Source: Pseudomonadota bacterium (lineage in GTDB: Bacteria; Pseudomonadota; Alphaproteobacteria; Rhizobiales; Beijerinckiaceae). From it: a DNA stretch of 34,249 nucleotides. A model generated the notes under the pieces. It was not told the DNA's origin and searched no databases. It saw only the letters and a program-made list of their open reading frames with translations. The DNA is taken from contig JAKAJL010000036.1 in the NCBI GenBank assembly GCA_021813805.1, positions 1 to 34,249 of the forward strand, written 5' to 3'. The position numbers and the translations under genes were made by a program. Positions 19,745-27,705 of the stretch are shown in pieces. How positions within the stretch are numbered: position 1 is the first letter of the stretch; the number at the start of each line of letters is the position of its first letter.

Positions 19745-21112
19745 CTAAACCGGCACCCGCACGCTGGCGCGCAGGCCGCCGAGCGGGCTGGTGGCAAGAA
19801 AGATTTCGCCGCCATGCGAGCGGGCGATGTCGCGGGCGATGGCGAGGCCGAGGCCGGTGCCGCCCTCGTCCTGGTTGCGGGCCTCGTCCAGCCGCACGAA
19901 AGGCCGGAACACTTCCTCGCGCTGCTCGGCCGGGATGCCCGGCCCGTCGTCATCGACGTGAATCTGGAGGAATTTGGCGTCGCAGGAGCCTTCGAGGCGA
20001 ATGCGGCGGCCGTGGCGCGCGGCATTGATCAGCAGATTGGCGAGGCAGCGCTTGAAGGCGTCGGGGCGGACCGTGGCGACCGGCTCGCCGACATAGAACA
20101 CTTCGGTCTCGTGGCCGAGGCGCTCGCCTTCCTGGCGCAGGGTTTCGAGCATGGCGGGAATGTCGGTCGGCGCCGCGGCCTCGCCGATGTCGCCGCGCGC
20201 GAAGGCGAGATAGGCTTCGAGCATGCGCTGCATCTCGTCCACGTCGGCGGTCAGCTCGCGCGCCTCGTTCTCGTCGGACAGCAGCGCGAGCGACAGTTTG
20301 AACCGCGTGAGGATGGTGCGCAGGTCGTGGCTCACGCCATTGAGCATCGTCGTGCGCTGCTCCATGGCGCGCTCGATGCGCCGTTTCATTTCGAGAAAGG
20401 CATAGGCCGCGCGCCGCACCTCGCGCGCGCCGCGCGGCCGGAACTCGATCTCGCGACCCTTGCCGAATTCCTCCGCCGCGTCGGCGAGCGCCAGGATGGG
20501 CCTGATCTGGTTGCGCAGGAACAGGATGGCGACGGTGATCAGCACCAGCGAGGTTCCGACCATCCAGACGATGAAGATCTGGCTGTTCGAGGCATAGGCC
20601 TGGCTGCGCAAGGCGACGGCGCGCAGGATGGCGTCGCCCATGTCCACCCGCACCTCGATGAAGTTGGAGCGCCCCACCGTGTCGATCCAGAAGGGGCGGT
20701 GAATCTGCTTGGCGATCTCGCTCGACATCGCCCGATCTACCAGGGAAAAGAAGGGTTTTGGCAAAGCCGGCGGCAGTGGCCCTGGGGGCAGGACCTCGAC
20801 GTCGAGTTTGAGGCGGCGGAGCGCGATGTCCTCAAGCTTGCTGTTGTCGGGATCGAGCTTGTGGAAATCGCGATAGATGTCGATCAAGGCGGCGATGTCC
20901 TGGGTCACCGCGTTGGAGAGGCGGAAGGTGACCATCTGCCAATGGCGCTCCATGAAGACCAGCGCCACCGCCGATTGCAGCAGGACCATGGGCAGGATGA
21001 CGATGAGCAGCGAGCGCGCGTAAAGCCCTTTGGGCATCAGTCCGGCAAGCGCGCGGCCGAAAGACCGCCACAGGCCCAGGGCCGGACGGAGGACCCTCGC
21101 CGCGGTTGTCAT
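19745..21112 (-). CDS. EnvZ-type sensor histidine kinase
   Basis: The 455-residue inner-membrane kinase has TM1 at about 33-54, a periplasmic domain of roughly 120 residues, TM2 at about 179-199, and a HAMP linker ([20 protein letters not shown]). The H-box is [20 protein letters not shown] with phosphoacceptor His262. Then come the N-box ([13 protein letters not shown]), DDDGPGIP (387-394) and [19 protein letters not shown] (417-435). The usual Pro after HDLRT is Ile here, as I recall from several alphaproteobacterial EnvZ-like kinases. It overlaps its response regulator by four bases (21109-21112) and would sense an envelope signal, but the signal cannot be read from sequence. Confidence 0.94.
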   Translation of the reverse strand: MTTAARVLRPALGLWRSFGRALAGLMPKGLYARSLLIVILPMVLLQSAVALVFMERHWQMVTFRLSNAVTQDIAALIDIYRDFHKLDPDNSKLEDIALRRLKLDVEVLPPGPLPPALPKPFFSLVDRAMSSEIAKQIHRPFWIDTVGRSNFIEVRVDMGDAILRAVALRSQAYASNSQIFIVWMVGTSLVLITVAILFLRNQIRPILALADAAEEFGKGREIEFRPRGAREVRRAAYAFLEMKRRIERAMEQRTTMLNGVSHDLRTILTRFKLSLALLSDENEARELTADVDEMQRMLEAYLAFARGDIGEAAAPTDIPAMLETLRQEGERLGHETEVFYVGEPVATVRPDAFKRCLANLLINAARHGRRIRLEGSCDAKFLQIHVDDDGPGIPAEQREEVFRPFVRLDEARNQDEGGTGLGLAIARDIARSHGGEIFLATSPLGGLRASVRVPV

Positions 21113-21843
21113 CTCTCGATCGCCAGCTTGTAGCCGAATCCTCGCACGGTCTGGAGATGCAAAGGATTGGCCGGATCGGCCTCGATCTTGCGGCGCAAAC
21201 GGTTGACCTGGACGTCCACCGTCCGCTCATTGGCCGCGCCGCCGCCGCCGCCCAAAGCCTCGCGCGACACCGGCTCGCCCGGCGTCTCCACCAGCAGGCG
21301 CAGCATGTCGCGCTCGCGCTCGGTGATGCGGATGACGTCGTCGCCCTGGCGCAATTCGCCGCGGTCGGGATCGAAGGCGAATTCGCCGAACCGCACGAGA
21401 TTTCCGCCCGGCGGGGCGGCCGCCGGCGCGCGCGGCGCGACGCGGCGCAGGATCGAGGCGACCCGCAGCGCCAGTTCGCGCGGCTCGAAGGGCTTGGCCA
21501 TGTAATCGTCGGCCCCGGCTTCCAGCCCCTTGACGCGGTCGTCGATCTCCGAGCGCGCGGTCAGCATCAGGATCGGAGCTTCGGCGAGGGCCGTGCTTTC
21601 GGCGCGGATTTTTCTGGCGAAATCGACGCCGCTCTCGCCCGGCATCATCACATCGAGAATGATCAGGTCGAAATGCAGGCCGCGCAGGTGGGCGTAGGCC
21701 GCTTCCGCGCTTTCCGCCGCCGTCACCCGATAGCCCTCGCCCTGAAGATAGCGCTTCAGCAACTGCCGGATGCGGCGGTCGTCATCCACGATCAGCAAAT
21801 GGAAGGCGTCATCCGCCAGGGGCTGGAGCTCCACGTCGGTCAT
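21109..21843 (-). CDS. OmpR-family response regulator
   Basis: The 244-residue protein has a receiver domain (LLIVDDDRRIRQLLKRYL, phosphoacceptor Asp64 in FDLIILDVMMPG, conserved Thr95 and Lys117 in DDYMAKPFEPREL). A short Ala/Pro linker follows, then an OmpR winged-helix DNA-binding domain (ITERERDMLRLLVETPGEPV, ERTVDVQVNRLRRKIE, TVRGFGYKL). A Gly/Ala-rich loop (LGGGGGAANERT, near 197-208) replaces the usual WG..x..D turn. Four-base overlaps with marR upstream (21840-21843) and the kinase downstream (21109-21112) give one coupled operon. Targets are unknown; porin or osmotic control would be the family guess only. Confidence 0.94.
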   Translation of the reverse strand: MTDVELQPLADDAFHLLIVDDDRRIRQLLKRYLQGEGYRVTAAESAEAAYAHLRGLHFDLIILDVMMPGESGVDFARKIRAESTALAEAPILMLTARSEIDDRVKGLEAGADDYMAKPFEPRELALRVASILRRVAPRAPAAAPPGGNLVRFGEFAFDPDRGELRQGDDVIRITERERDMLRLLVETPGEPVSREALGGGGGAANERTVDVQVNRLRRKIEADPANPLHLQTVRGFGYKLAIER

Positions 21844-22337
21844 CGGGCGTCTCCAGAGGCGTCTTTCGCCGCGGGATCGCGCATGGCGGCGAGGAAGGAC
21901 GCGGCCTGCGCCCGCGCCCCCTCGGGCAGGCCGGCGAGCGCCCGCGCGAATCGGCGCGATTGCAGCTGCGCCAACTCCAGCGCGAGCGTCTTTCCCTTGA
22001 CGGTCGGATACATCAGGCGCTGGCGGCGATCGAGCAGGCCCGGCCTCTGCTCGATGTAATTCTGGTCGAGCAGATCCTTCAGCACCCGCGACAGGCTCTG
22101 CTTGGTGATTTTCAGCAGGTCGAGCAGTTCCGCGACGGAAAGCCCCGGCCGGCGCTCCACGAAATAGAGCACGCGATGATGGGCGCGGCCGAAATTATAA
22201 CGCGTCAGCAGCCGGTCGGCGTCGCCGATGAAATCGCGATAGGCGAAAAAAAGCAGTTCGATCAGGTCGAACATGGGTTCGGGCGCGGCCTGGTCCGGCG
22301 ACGACTTCTGCGTAGGCCGCTCTAACGTTTCCGCCAT
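21840..22337 (-). CDS. MarR-family transcriptional regulator
   Basis: The 165-residue protein is a MarR winged-helix repressor: FGRAHHRVLYFVERRPGLSV, AELLDLLKITKQSLSRVLKD (recognition helix) and LDQNYIEQRPGLLDRRQRLM with the DRR wing. Helical dimer segments flank it. It leads the marR / OmpR-type / EnvZ-type operon, a layout known from Rhizobiales, where its stop overlaps the regulator start by four bases. It is divergent from ilvE. The perfect 10+10 inverted repeat at 22364-22390, 27 bases before its start, is the obvious candidate for its own operator. Confidence 0.92.
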   Translation of the reverse strand: MAETLERPTQKSSPDQAAPEPMFDLIELLFFAYRDFIGDADRLLTRYNFGRAHHRVLYFVERRPGLSVAELLDLLKITKQSLSRVLKDLLDQNYIEQRPGLLDRRQRLMYPTVKGKTLALELAQLQSRRFARALAGLPEGARAQAASFLAAMRDPAAKDASGDAR

Positions 22338-22363
22338 GCGGCCCGCCTCCCCAAGCCGATCGA

Positions 22364-22390
22364 AAATATGTCAGTTCTATTGACATATTT
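22364..22390. promoter_or_regulatory. Probable MarR operator between marR and ilvE
   Basis: AAATATGTCA (22364-22373), spacer GTTCTAT, TGACATATTT (22381-22390): perfect 10-base arms, A/T-rich against a G/C-rich background. TTGACA at 22380-22385 inside the right arm could be a -35 box reading toward ilvE, with TTTAGT at 22401-22406 as a weak -10 (spacer 15). Binding here could control marR, ilvE or both. Confidence 0.72.
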
Positions 22391-22445
22391 CAGGTCGGGG
22401 TTTAGTCGTCAAGCCTTCCTTTCAAGGCGCTTTCGAGGATTCGTC

Positions 22446-23336
22446 ATGTCTGTGCTGCCATTCGACCAACGCGACGGCTACATCTGGGTGAACGGCGCGC
22501 TCGTCGAATGGAAGGACGCCAAGCTCCACGTCCTCTCTCATGGCCTGCATTACGGCTCCTGCGTGTTCGAGGGCGAGCGCGCCTATGGCGGCGTGATTTT
22601 CAAGTCGCGCGAACATTCCGAGCGCTTCAAGAACTCGGCGCAATTGCTTGATTTCGAGATTCCTTATTCGGTCGAGGAACTGATGGCGGCCAAAGACCTG
22701 GTCGTGGCCAAAAACGGTTTCAAGAACTGCTATGTGCGCCCCTTTGCTTGGCGCGGCTCGGAAATGATGGCGGTCTCCGCCCAGAACGCCCGAATCCACG
22801 TCGCCATCGCAGTCTGGGACTGGCCGTCGATGTTCGACATCGCCACGAAGATGAAGGGCATCAAGCTCGATATCGCCGAATATCGCCGCCCCGATCCGAT
22901 GACCGCGCCCAGCCGTTCCAAGGCCGCCGGCCTCTATATGATCTGCACCATCTCCAAGCACCGCGCCGAGCGCCGCGGCTATGCCGATGCGATGATGCTC
23001 GACTGGCAGGGGCGGGTCGCCGAATGCACCGGCGCCAATATCTTCTTCACCCGGAACGGCGAAATCCACACCCCGATCGCCGATTGCTTCCTTGACGGCA
23101 TCACCCGGCAGACCGTGATCGCTCTCGCCAAGGCGAAAGGGATTGAGGTCGTCGAGCGCCGGATCATGCCGGAGGAGCTTGCGGATTTCGAGGAATGCTT
23201 CATCTGCGGGACCGGCGCCGAAGTGACCCCGGTCGCCGTCATCGGCCCGTATGATTTCGTCCCCGGCGCGATCTCGCGGACGCTGATCGAGGCCTATGCC
23301 GACGAAGTCCAGCCTAAAGTCGCCCAGCACGCCTGA
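22446..23336 (+). CDS. ilvE: Branched-chain amino acid aminotransferase IlvE
   Basis: The 296-residue PLP enzyme interconverts Val, Leu and Ile with their 2-keto acids. Landmarks include WVNGALVEWKDAKLHVLSHG, HYGSCVFEGERAY and YVRPFAWRGSE. The catalytic lysine is Lys159 in PSRSKAAGLYM, followed by AECTGANIFF and DGITRQTVIALAKAKGIEV. ATG 22446 is supported by GAGGA at 22435-22439; an in-frame extension to 22368 runs through the operator and is unlikely to be coding. It is divergent from marR and ends in a strong terminator at 23457. Confidence 0.96.
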   Translation: MSVLPFDQRDGYIWVNGALVEWKDAKLHVLSHGLHYGSCVFEGERAYGGVIFKSREHSERFKNSAQLLDFEIPYSVEELMAAKDLVVAKNGFKNCYVRPFAWRGSEMMAVSAQNARIHVAIAVWDWPSMFDIATKMKGIKLDIAEYRRPDPMTAPSRSKAAGLYMICTISKHRAERRGYADAMMLDWQGRVAECTGANIFFTRNGEIHTPIADCFLDGITRQTVIALAKAKGIEVVERRIMPEELADFEECFICGTGAEVTPVAVIGPYDFVPGAISRTLIEAYADEVQPKVAQHA

Positions 23337-23347
23337 GGCGGACTCGT

Positions 23348-23368
23348 CCCTCCCCTTCACGGGGAGGG
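23348..23368. repeat. Palindrome of a CCTCCCC/GGGGAGG type after ilvE
   Basis: CCCTCCCC (23348-23355), loop TTCAC, GGGGAGGG (23361-23368), perfect. It resembles the palindrome at 33626-33648 in sequence style and in lying at a gene's 3' end. Two further short hairpins follow (GGGCGT/ACGCCC at 23386-23403; CCCGT/ACGGG at 23401-23416) before the terminator. Confidence 0.55.
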
Positions 23369-23456
23369 CGGCCGGCCGCTGCGTAGGGCGTCGAAATACG
23401 CCCGTCTGCCGACGGGCTATGGCGGCCGGATGGAGCCCCCTTTCTCTCCCGCATGA

Positions 23457-23487
23457 AGCGGCCGACCAGATGGGCGGCCGCTTTTTT
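23457..23487 (+). terminator. Rho-independent terminator of ilvE
   Basis: AGCGGCCG (23457-23464), loop ACCAGATGGG, CGGCCGCT (23475-23482), then five more T. An 8-base G/C-rich stem followed by a T-run is a textbook intrinsic terminator for the ilvE transcript. It is the clearest terminator in the window. Confidence 0.9.
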
Positions 23488-23508
23488 GTGTCACCCCTTG
23501 ACTAATTG

Positions 23509-23525
23509 TATCTAAGATATATCTT
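23509..23525. promoter_or_regulatory. AT-rich palindrome, candidate PadR operator 1
   Basis: TATCTAAGATA (23509-23519) and AAGATATATCTT (23514-23525) are overlapping palindromes in an otherwise G/C-rich region. TTGACT follows at 23524-23529 and could be a -35 box. The ten bases AAGATATATC recur at 23641-23650 in front of the PadR start. Confidence 0.5.
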
Positions 23526-23640
23526 GACTGTTGAAGAGCAGACCAAAAATTGCTGCTCGGTTCGCGCGGCAAAATGCGCGACGCCCGGTCCCGGCACGAA
23601 TGGCAAACAAGAGGGGTCGGGAATTTTCATCGCCTCAAAA

Positions 23641-23661
23641 AAGATATATCGGAGATAATAT
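23641..23661. promoter_or_regulatory. AT-rich site at the PadR start, candidate operator 2
   Basis: AAGATATATC (23641-23650) repeats the core of the upstream site, and GATAATATAT follows. GGAG at 23651-23654 is the ribosome site for ATG 23662, so a protein bound here would also cover the translation start region. Confidence 0.45.
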
Positions 23662-24282
23662 ATGTTCGAACACCACCATGGACGCTGTCACGGCCGCGCA
23701 GCCTTCGGCGAGGAAAGGGAAACAGCCATGAGCGAAGGACGGTTCGGCCGTCATGTCCGGCGGGGCCGCCGCATGTTCGAGAGCGGCGAAGAGCCGTTCG
23801 GGGGCCGTCGCGGTTTCGGGCGCGGCCGGCGCATGTTCGACGGCGGCGAGTTGAGGCTGGTCTTCCTTGCGTTGATCGAGATCGAGCCGCGCCACGGCTA
23901 CGACCTGATTCGCGAGATCGAGACCCGCAGCAGCGGCGCCTATGCCCCGAGCCCCGGCATCGTCTATCCGACGCTCGCCCTGCTCGAAGAAACCGGCCAG
24001 ATCGAAGCCCAGGCGGCGGAAGGCGCGAAAAAGCAGTTCGCCCTGACAAACGAGGGCAAAGCTTTCCTCGACCAGAACCGCGCGCAGGCCGATGCGGCGC
24101 TGGCGCGGCTCGACGAGCTCGGCGCGCACGCCGCGCCGATGGAGGCCGGCCCGGTCGCCCGCGCCATGGGCAATCTGCGCACGGCGCTGCGACAGCGTCT
24201 CACGGACGCCGCCGACAAAAAAGCGCTGTTCGACGTCGCCGACATCCTCGACGAGGCCGCGCGCAAGATCGAAAGGCTCTGA
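23662..24282 (+). CDS. PadR-family regulator, YqjI-like with His-rich N-terminus
   Basis: The 206-residue protein opens with a metal-binding style segment, MFEHHHGRCHG. Two related stretches follow, RRGRRMFESGEE (33-44) and GRGRRMFDGGEL (53-64), like a short internal duplication. The PadR winged helix reads GELRLVFLALIEIEPRHGYD, LIREIETRSSGAYAPSPGIV and YPTLALLEETGQIEAQ, then KKQFALTNEGKAFL; a helical dimer domain ends the protein. This layout matches E. coli YqjI, a nickel- and iron-responsive repressor of the ferric reductase gene yqjH. No such reductase is next door here. Two GATATATC sites upstream suggest autoregulation. The downstream neighbour moaE converges on it with 13 bases between stops. 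Confidence 0.9.
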   Translation: MFEHHHGRCHGRAAFGEERETAMSEGRFGRHVRRGRRMFESGEEPFGGRRGFGRGRRMFDGGELRLVFLALIEIEPRHGYDLIREIETRSSGAYAPSPGIVYPTLALLEETGQIEAQAAEGAKKQFALTNEGKAFLDQNRAQADAALARLDELGAHAAPMEAGPVARAMGNLRTALRQRLTDAADKKALFDVADILDEAARKIERL

Positions 24283-24287
24283 AAGAC

Positions 24288-24306
24288 GGGGGGAACTATT
24301 CCCCCC
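24288..24306. terminator. Hairpin between the convergent padR and moaE genes
   Basis: GGGGGGAA (24288-24295), loop CTA, TTCCCCCC (24299-24306), perfect. The loop is the moaE stop codon (TAG on -). It could end both transcripts, but no T-run follows on either strand, so it may act instead as a 3'-end stabiliser. Confidence 0.5.
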
Positions 24307-24757
24307 AACGCTCCAGCGCGGCCTCGTCAGCGTCTTTCGCCGCGACCCAGTCGCCCGGCCCGCCATCGGCGCGATGTTCCTTCTTCCAGAACGGCGCCCG
24401 GCTTTTCAGGAAATCCATCAGGAATTCGGCGGCGGAAAATGCCGCCGCGCGATGGGCCGAGGCGCAGACCACCAGCACGATCTGCTCGCCGGGCATAATC
24501 CTGCCCACGCGATGGACCACCGTGACGCCCAGCAAAGGCCAGCGCCGCTCCGCCTCGCCGGCGATGCGCGCGATCTCCTCCTCGGCCATGCCCGGATAAT
24601 GCTCCAGATCCAGCGCCTGAAGCGTCCCGGCCTCGTCGCGGCACAGGCCGACGAAACTGACCAGCGCGCCGACGTCGGTTCGGCCCCGCGCCAGCGCCGC
24701 GGCCTCGGCGGCGGCGTCGAAATCTTGGCGCTGGACGCGGATTTTTGACAGAGACAT
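24296..24757 (-). CDS. moaE: Molybdopterin synthase catalytic subunit MoaE
   Basis: The 153-residue enzyme places two sulfurs on precursor Z to make molybdopterin, using the thiocarboxylate of MoaD. MoaE features are intact: GALVSFVGLCRDE, LDLEHYPGMAEEEI, VTVVHRVGRIMPGEQIVLVV, SAHRAAAFSAAEFLMDFLK and the active-site Lys region RAPFWKKEHR (Lys118, Lys125 and Lys126), plus a C-terminal WV...E.W ending. Start at 24757 gives the normal length of about 150; the frame extends to 24916 without similarity. moaD, often its upstream partner, is not present: the preceding gene is the divergent lipoprotein. Confidence 0.95.
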   Translation of the reverse strand: MSLSKIRVQRQDFDAAAEAAALARGRTDVGALVSFVGLCRDEAGTLQALDLEHYPGMAEEEIARIAGEAERRWPLLGVTVVHRVGRIMPGEQIVLVVCASAHRAAAFSAAEFLMDFLKSRAPFWKKEHRADGGPGDWVAAKDADEAALERWGE

Positions 24758-24970
24758 CGGATTGACGAAAAGCGGGCGACAGGCGGGCAATCTACCCCCT
24801 GTCGTCTTTTCCGAAAAGGATTTTGGCGATCGCGAAGAGGCTTCGTCGCCCGCCGCCGTCAAATACCGTTGGATTGCCCCGGGCAGAAAGCGCCCGGCGC
24901 TGGACCTTCGCCGCAATTGCGGCTAGCTATGACGTTAACGAGACCTCAATCAATGGCGGGGCGGGACTTC

Positions 24971-25618
24971 ATGGCGGGCATTACGGCGGCTCTTCGCGGC
25001 TTCATCCTTTTTGCCGGCGCATGCGCCGCCGCGCTGCTGCTCGCGGGCTGCAACGAACAGGCGGCCCCCCAGGTCTCGGCCGCTTCCCCCGACGGCGCGC
25101 AGATCGCGCCCTCCGGCTACAGCCCGCGGCCCGCGACCCTGGCGGTGACGGCGATGCAGGGCGCGCCCACGCCGTTCCAAACTCAGTTCATGGCCGATTT
25201 CGACGCCGACGCCGCCCGGCAGGACGTGGTCCTGACCGATTCGGCCGGCGCGCATTATTTCGCCAAGGGCTATCTTTCGGCTTTTCTGGTCGATGGCGGC
25301 GCACGGCTGACCTATGTCTGGGACATATACGACCGCGACAGCCATCGCGCGCAAAGGCTGAACAACGAAATCGCCCTCCAGGGCGCCGCCGACGATCCAT
25401 GGCGTCTGGTCGATTCTCAAGCTCTCGCGGCGCTCGCCGCGCGCAGCGCCAGCGATCTCGCCGCCTTTCTTTCCAATACGCCGGAAGCCCTCGCCGTCGC
25501 CCCCAAGCCCTCTTCCATCGCCGCGCGGAACGCCGGCGACGCCGCGAATCCGGTCGCGGCGCCCGCCACGCCGGCCCCCGCCGGAGGTCAGGTCCTTTCC
25601 TATGCGGCCGACCGCTGA
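24971..25618 (+). CDS. Putative lipoprotein, function unknown
   Basis: From ATG 24971 the protein has 215 residues with a clear type II signal peptide: MAGITAALRGFILFAGACAA then LLLAGC, lipobox Cys27. Asn at +2 suggests it is sent to the outer membrane, if Lol rules apply. The body contains a region from FMADFDADAARQDVVLTDS to YLSAFLVDGGARLTYVWDIY, suggesting a small beta-rich domain, then NNEIALQGAADDPWRLVD and an Ala/Pro-rich tail that looks disordered. Earlier in-frame ATGs (24929, 24953) are possible but would lengthen the n-region. I do not recognise the family. It is divergent from moaE and 105 bases before prs. Confidence 0.7.
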   Translation: MAGITAALRGFILFAGACAAALLLAGCNEQAAPQVSAASPDGAQIAPSGYSPRPATLAVTAMQGAPTPFQTQFMADFDADAARQDVVLTDSAGAHYFAKGYLSAFLVDGGARLTYVWDIYDRDSHRAQRLNNEIALQGAADDPWRLVDSQALAALAARSASDLAAFLSNTPEALAVAPKPSSIAARNAGDAANPVAAPATPAPAGGQVLSYAADR

Positions 25619-25723
25619 ACCCACGACTCTTGACAAAATCGCGACAAGTTTCGCCGGCCATATTGTTCAACTCTCACCCCCCTGCTAAGACGCGCGCCAA
25701 GTGGTTCGGGCGAAGGCGGCGGA

Positions 25724-26668
25724 ATGTCTGGCGCAATGAAAATTCTGGCGGGCAATTCCAATCGGCCGCTGACCGAGGCGATCGCCGCCTATCTCGGCTT
25801 GCCCCTAACGAAATGCCAGGTGCGGCGCTTCGCCGACATGGAGATTTTCGTCGAAATCCTGGAGAATGTGCGCGGGCAGGACACCTTCGTCGTCCAGTCC
25901 ACTTCCGCCCCCACCAATGACCACCTGATGGAGGCGTTGATCATGATCGACGCCCTGCGGCGCGCCTCGGCGCGGCGCATCACCGCCGTCATCCCCTATT
26001 TCGGCTATGCGCGGCAGGACCGCAAGCCAGGGCCCCGCACCCCGATCTCCGCCAAGCTGGTCGCCAATCTCATTACGCGCGCCGGCGCCGACCGCGTGCT
26101 GACCGTCGATCTCCACGCCGGACAGATCCAGGGCTTTTTCGACATCCCGACCGACAATCTCTACGGCGCCCCGGTCCTCGTGCGCGACATTCAGGAACAC
26201 CTGAAACTGTCCAATGTCATGGTGGTGTCGCCGGACGTCGGCGGCGTGGTCCGCGCCCGCGCGCTCGCCAAGCGCATCAACGCGCCGCTCGCCATCGTCG
26301 ACAAGCGCCGCGAACGGCCCGGCGAATCCGAGGTGATGAACATCATCGGCGAGGTCAGGGGCCGCAACTGCATCCTGGTGGACGACATCGTCGATTCGGG
26401 CGGCACCCTGTGCAACGCCGCCGACGCCCTGCTCCAGGCCGGCGCGGCGGACGTGCGCGCCTATATCACCCACGGCGTTCTGTCGGGCGGCGCGGTGGCG
26501 CGCGTCGCCGCCTCGCGGCTCAAGGAACTGGTCATCACCGATTCGATCCAGCCGACGGAGGCCATCCGGGTCGCCAAGAACATCCGGGTCATCACCATCG
26601 CCCCGCTGATCGGCGAAGCCATCGCCCGCATCGCCAAGGAAGAAAGCGTTTCGAGCCTCTTCAATTGA
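25724..26668 (+). CDS. prs: Ribose-phosphate pyrophosphokinase (PRPP synthetase)
   Basis: The 314-residue enzyme makes PRPP from ribose-5-phosphate and ATP for nucleotide, His and Trp synthesis. Key motifs are intact: [87 protein letters not shown] (flexible-loop side), [11 protein letters not shown] and the PRPP-binding loop [25 protein letters not shown] at 25724 or MKIL at 25736 are both plausible starts; AAGG precedes the first. It is followed 34 bases later by apt, which uses its product. Confidence 0.97.
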   Translation: MSGAMKILAGNSNRPLTEAIAAYLGLPLTKCQVRRFADMEIFVEILENVRGQDTFVVQSTSAPTNDHLMEALIMIDALRRASARRITAVIPYFGYARQDRKPGPRTPISAKLVANLITRAGADRVLTVDLHAGQIQGFFDIPTDNLYGAPVLVRDIQEHLKLSNVMVVSPDVGGVVRARALAKRINAPLAIVDKRRERPGESEVMNIIGEVRGRNCILVDDIVDSGGTLCNAADALLQAGAADVRAYITHGVLSGGAVARVAASRLKELVITDSIQPTEAIRVAKNIRVITIAPLIGEAIARIAKEESVSSLFN

Positions 26669-26702
26669 GGCCGCGTCCCGTCGAATTTCAAGAAAGCACG
26701 CC

Positions 26703-27242
26703 ATGACCTTCGAAACCGATTTGAAAAACATCATCCGCTCCATTCCCGATTATCCCAAGCCGGGGATCATGTTCCGCGACATCACCACTTTGCTCGGCGA
26801 CGCCCGCGGCTTCCGGCGCGCGGTGGACGAGCTGGTGCAGCCTTTCGCCGGGCAGAAAATCGATCAGGTGGCGGGCATGGAGGCGCGCGGCTTCATCCTC
26901 GGCGGCGCGGTCGCCCATCAGCTTTCCGCCGGCTTCATCCCGATCCGCAAAAAGGGCAAGCTGCCCCACCAGACGGTTTCCATCGCCTATAGCCTCGAAT
27001 ATGGCGTGGACGAGATGGAAATGCATGAAGACGCCGTGAAGCGCGGCGAGAAGGTCATTCTCGTGGACGACCTGATCGCCACCGGCGGCACCGCCGAAGG
27101 CGCGGTGAGGCTGCTGCGGCAGGTCGGCGCCGAAATCGTCGCCGCCTGCTTCGTCATCGACCTGCCGGAACTCGGCGGGGCCCAGAAAATCCGCGATCTC
27201 GGCGTGCCGGTGCGCTCGCTGATCGCCTTCGAAGGGCACTGA
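26703..27242 (+). CDS. apt: Adenine phosphoribosyltransferase
   Basis: The 179-residue salvage enzyme converts adenine plus PRPP to AMP. It has [20 protein letters not shown] (7-26), [31 protein letters not shown] and the PRPP loop [20 protein letters not shown], followed by [18 protein letters not shown]. All positions expected of the family are present. It lies right behind prs and probably shares its transcript, placing PRPP supply and use together. AAGAAAGCACGCC before ATG 26703 provides a modest ribosome site. Confidence 0.96.
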   Translation: MTFETDLKNIIRSIPDYPKPGIMFRDITTLLGDARGFRRAVDELVQPFAGQKIDQVAGMEARGFILGGAVAHQLSAGFIPIRKKGKLPHQTVSIAYSLEYGVDEMEMHEDAVKRGEKVILVDDLIATGGTAEGAVRLLRQVGAEIVAACFVIDLPELGGAQKIRDLGVPVRSLIAFEGH

Positions 27243-27325
27243 GCCGCAGGCTTCGCGCAATCCTGACGCGCTAAAAATCCGACGCCCACGCCGCGATGCC
27301 GGCGGCGGGCCAGAAATGACGCGCC

Positions 27326-27664
27326 ATGAAAGCCAGACTGCTCTTTGCCCTCGCCATCGCCATTGTCCCCGCTTCGCAGGCGCGGGCGCTGGCCACCAGG
27401 GGATGCCGGATCGGCGACGTCTGCGTCATGCAGAGCCCGCTGTTTGGCTGCAAGGATCAGAGCGACATCAAGCATTGGATCGACACTTACGTCGATCAGA
27501 ACCGCGAGGCGGCGGAAAAATATATCGACGACCGCGTCGTCGCCGGCGAATGCGCGCGCTTCCAGACCGGCGACAAGCTCCTTCTCGTGCGCTATCTCGG
27601 CCTGCGCCGGCTCGAAGTCCGCCGCCCCGGGGAGAGCCAGAGCTTTATCATGCTGCTCAAGTGA
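27326..27664 (+). CDS. Small secreted cysteine-containing protein, unknown
   Basis: The 112-residue protein begins with a signal peptide (MKARLLFALAIAIVPASQAR then ALA), so the mature product of about 90 residues is exported. It has four cysteines (ATRGCRIGDVCVM, FGCKDQSD, GECARF) that could form two disulfides. Then come a helical WIDTYVDQNREAAEKYIDDR and a strand-rich tail (KLLLVRYLGLRRLEVRR), reminiscent of a small SH3-like or OB-like fold, but this is a guess. It sits 83 bases after apt and 41 before the glycosyltransferase. I do not recognise the family. Confidence 0.65.
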   Translation: MKARLLFALAIAIVPASQARALATRGCRIGDVCVMQSPLFGCKDQSDIKHWIDTYVDQNREAAEKYIDDRVVAGECARFQTGDKLLLVRYLGLRRLEVRRPGESQSFIMLLK

Positions 27665-27705
27665 ATTATACCGGTTCCGCTTCCATCTCGCGGAACTGAG
27701 GCGTC

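Noticed and set aside
25630-25666. TTGACA at 25630 as a prs promoter
   Set aside because: The nearest A/T-rich -10 candidate (TATTGT, 25661) is spaced by 25 bases, far from the usual 16-18.
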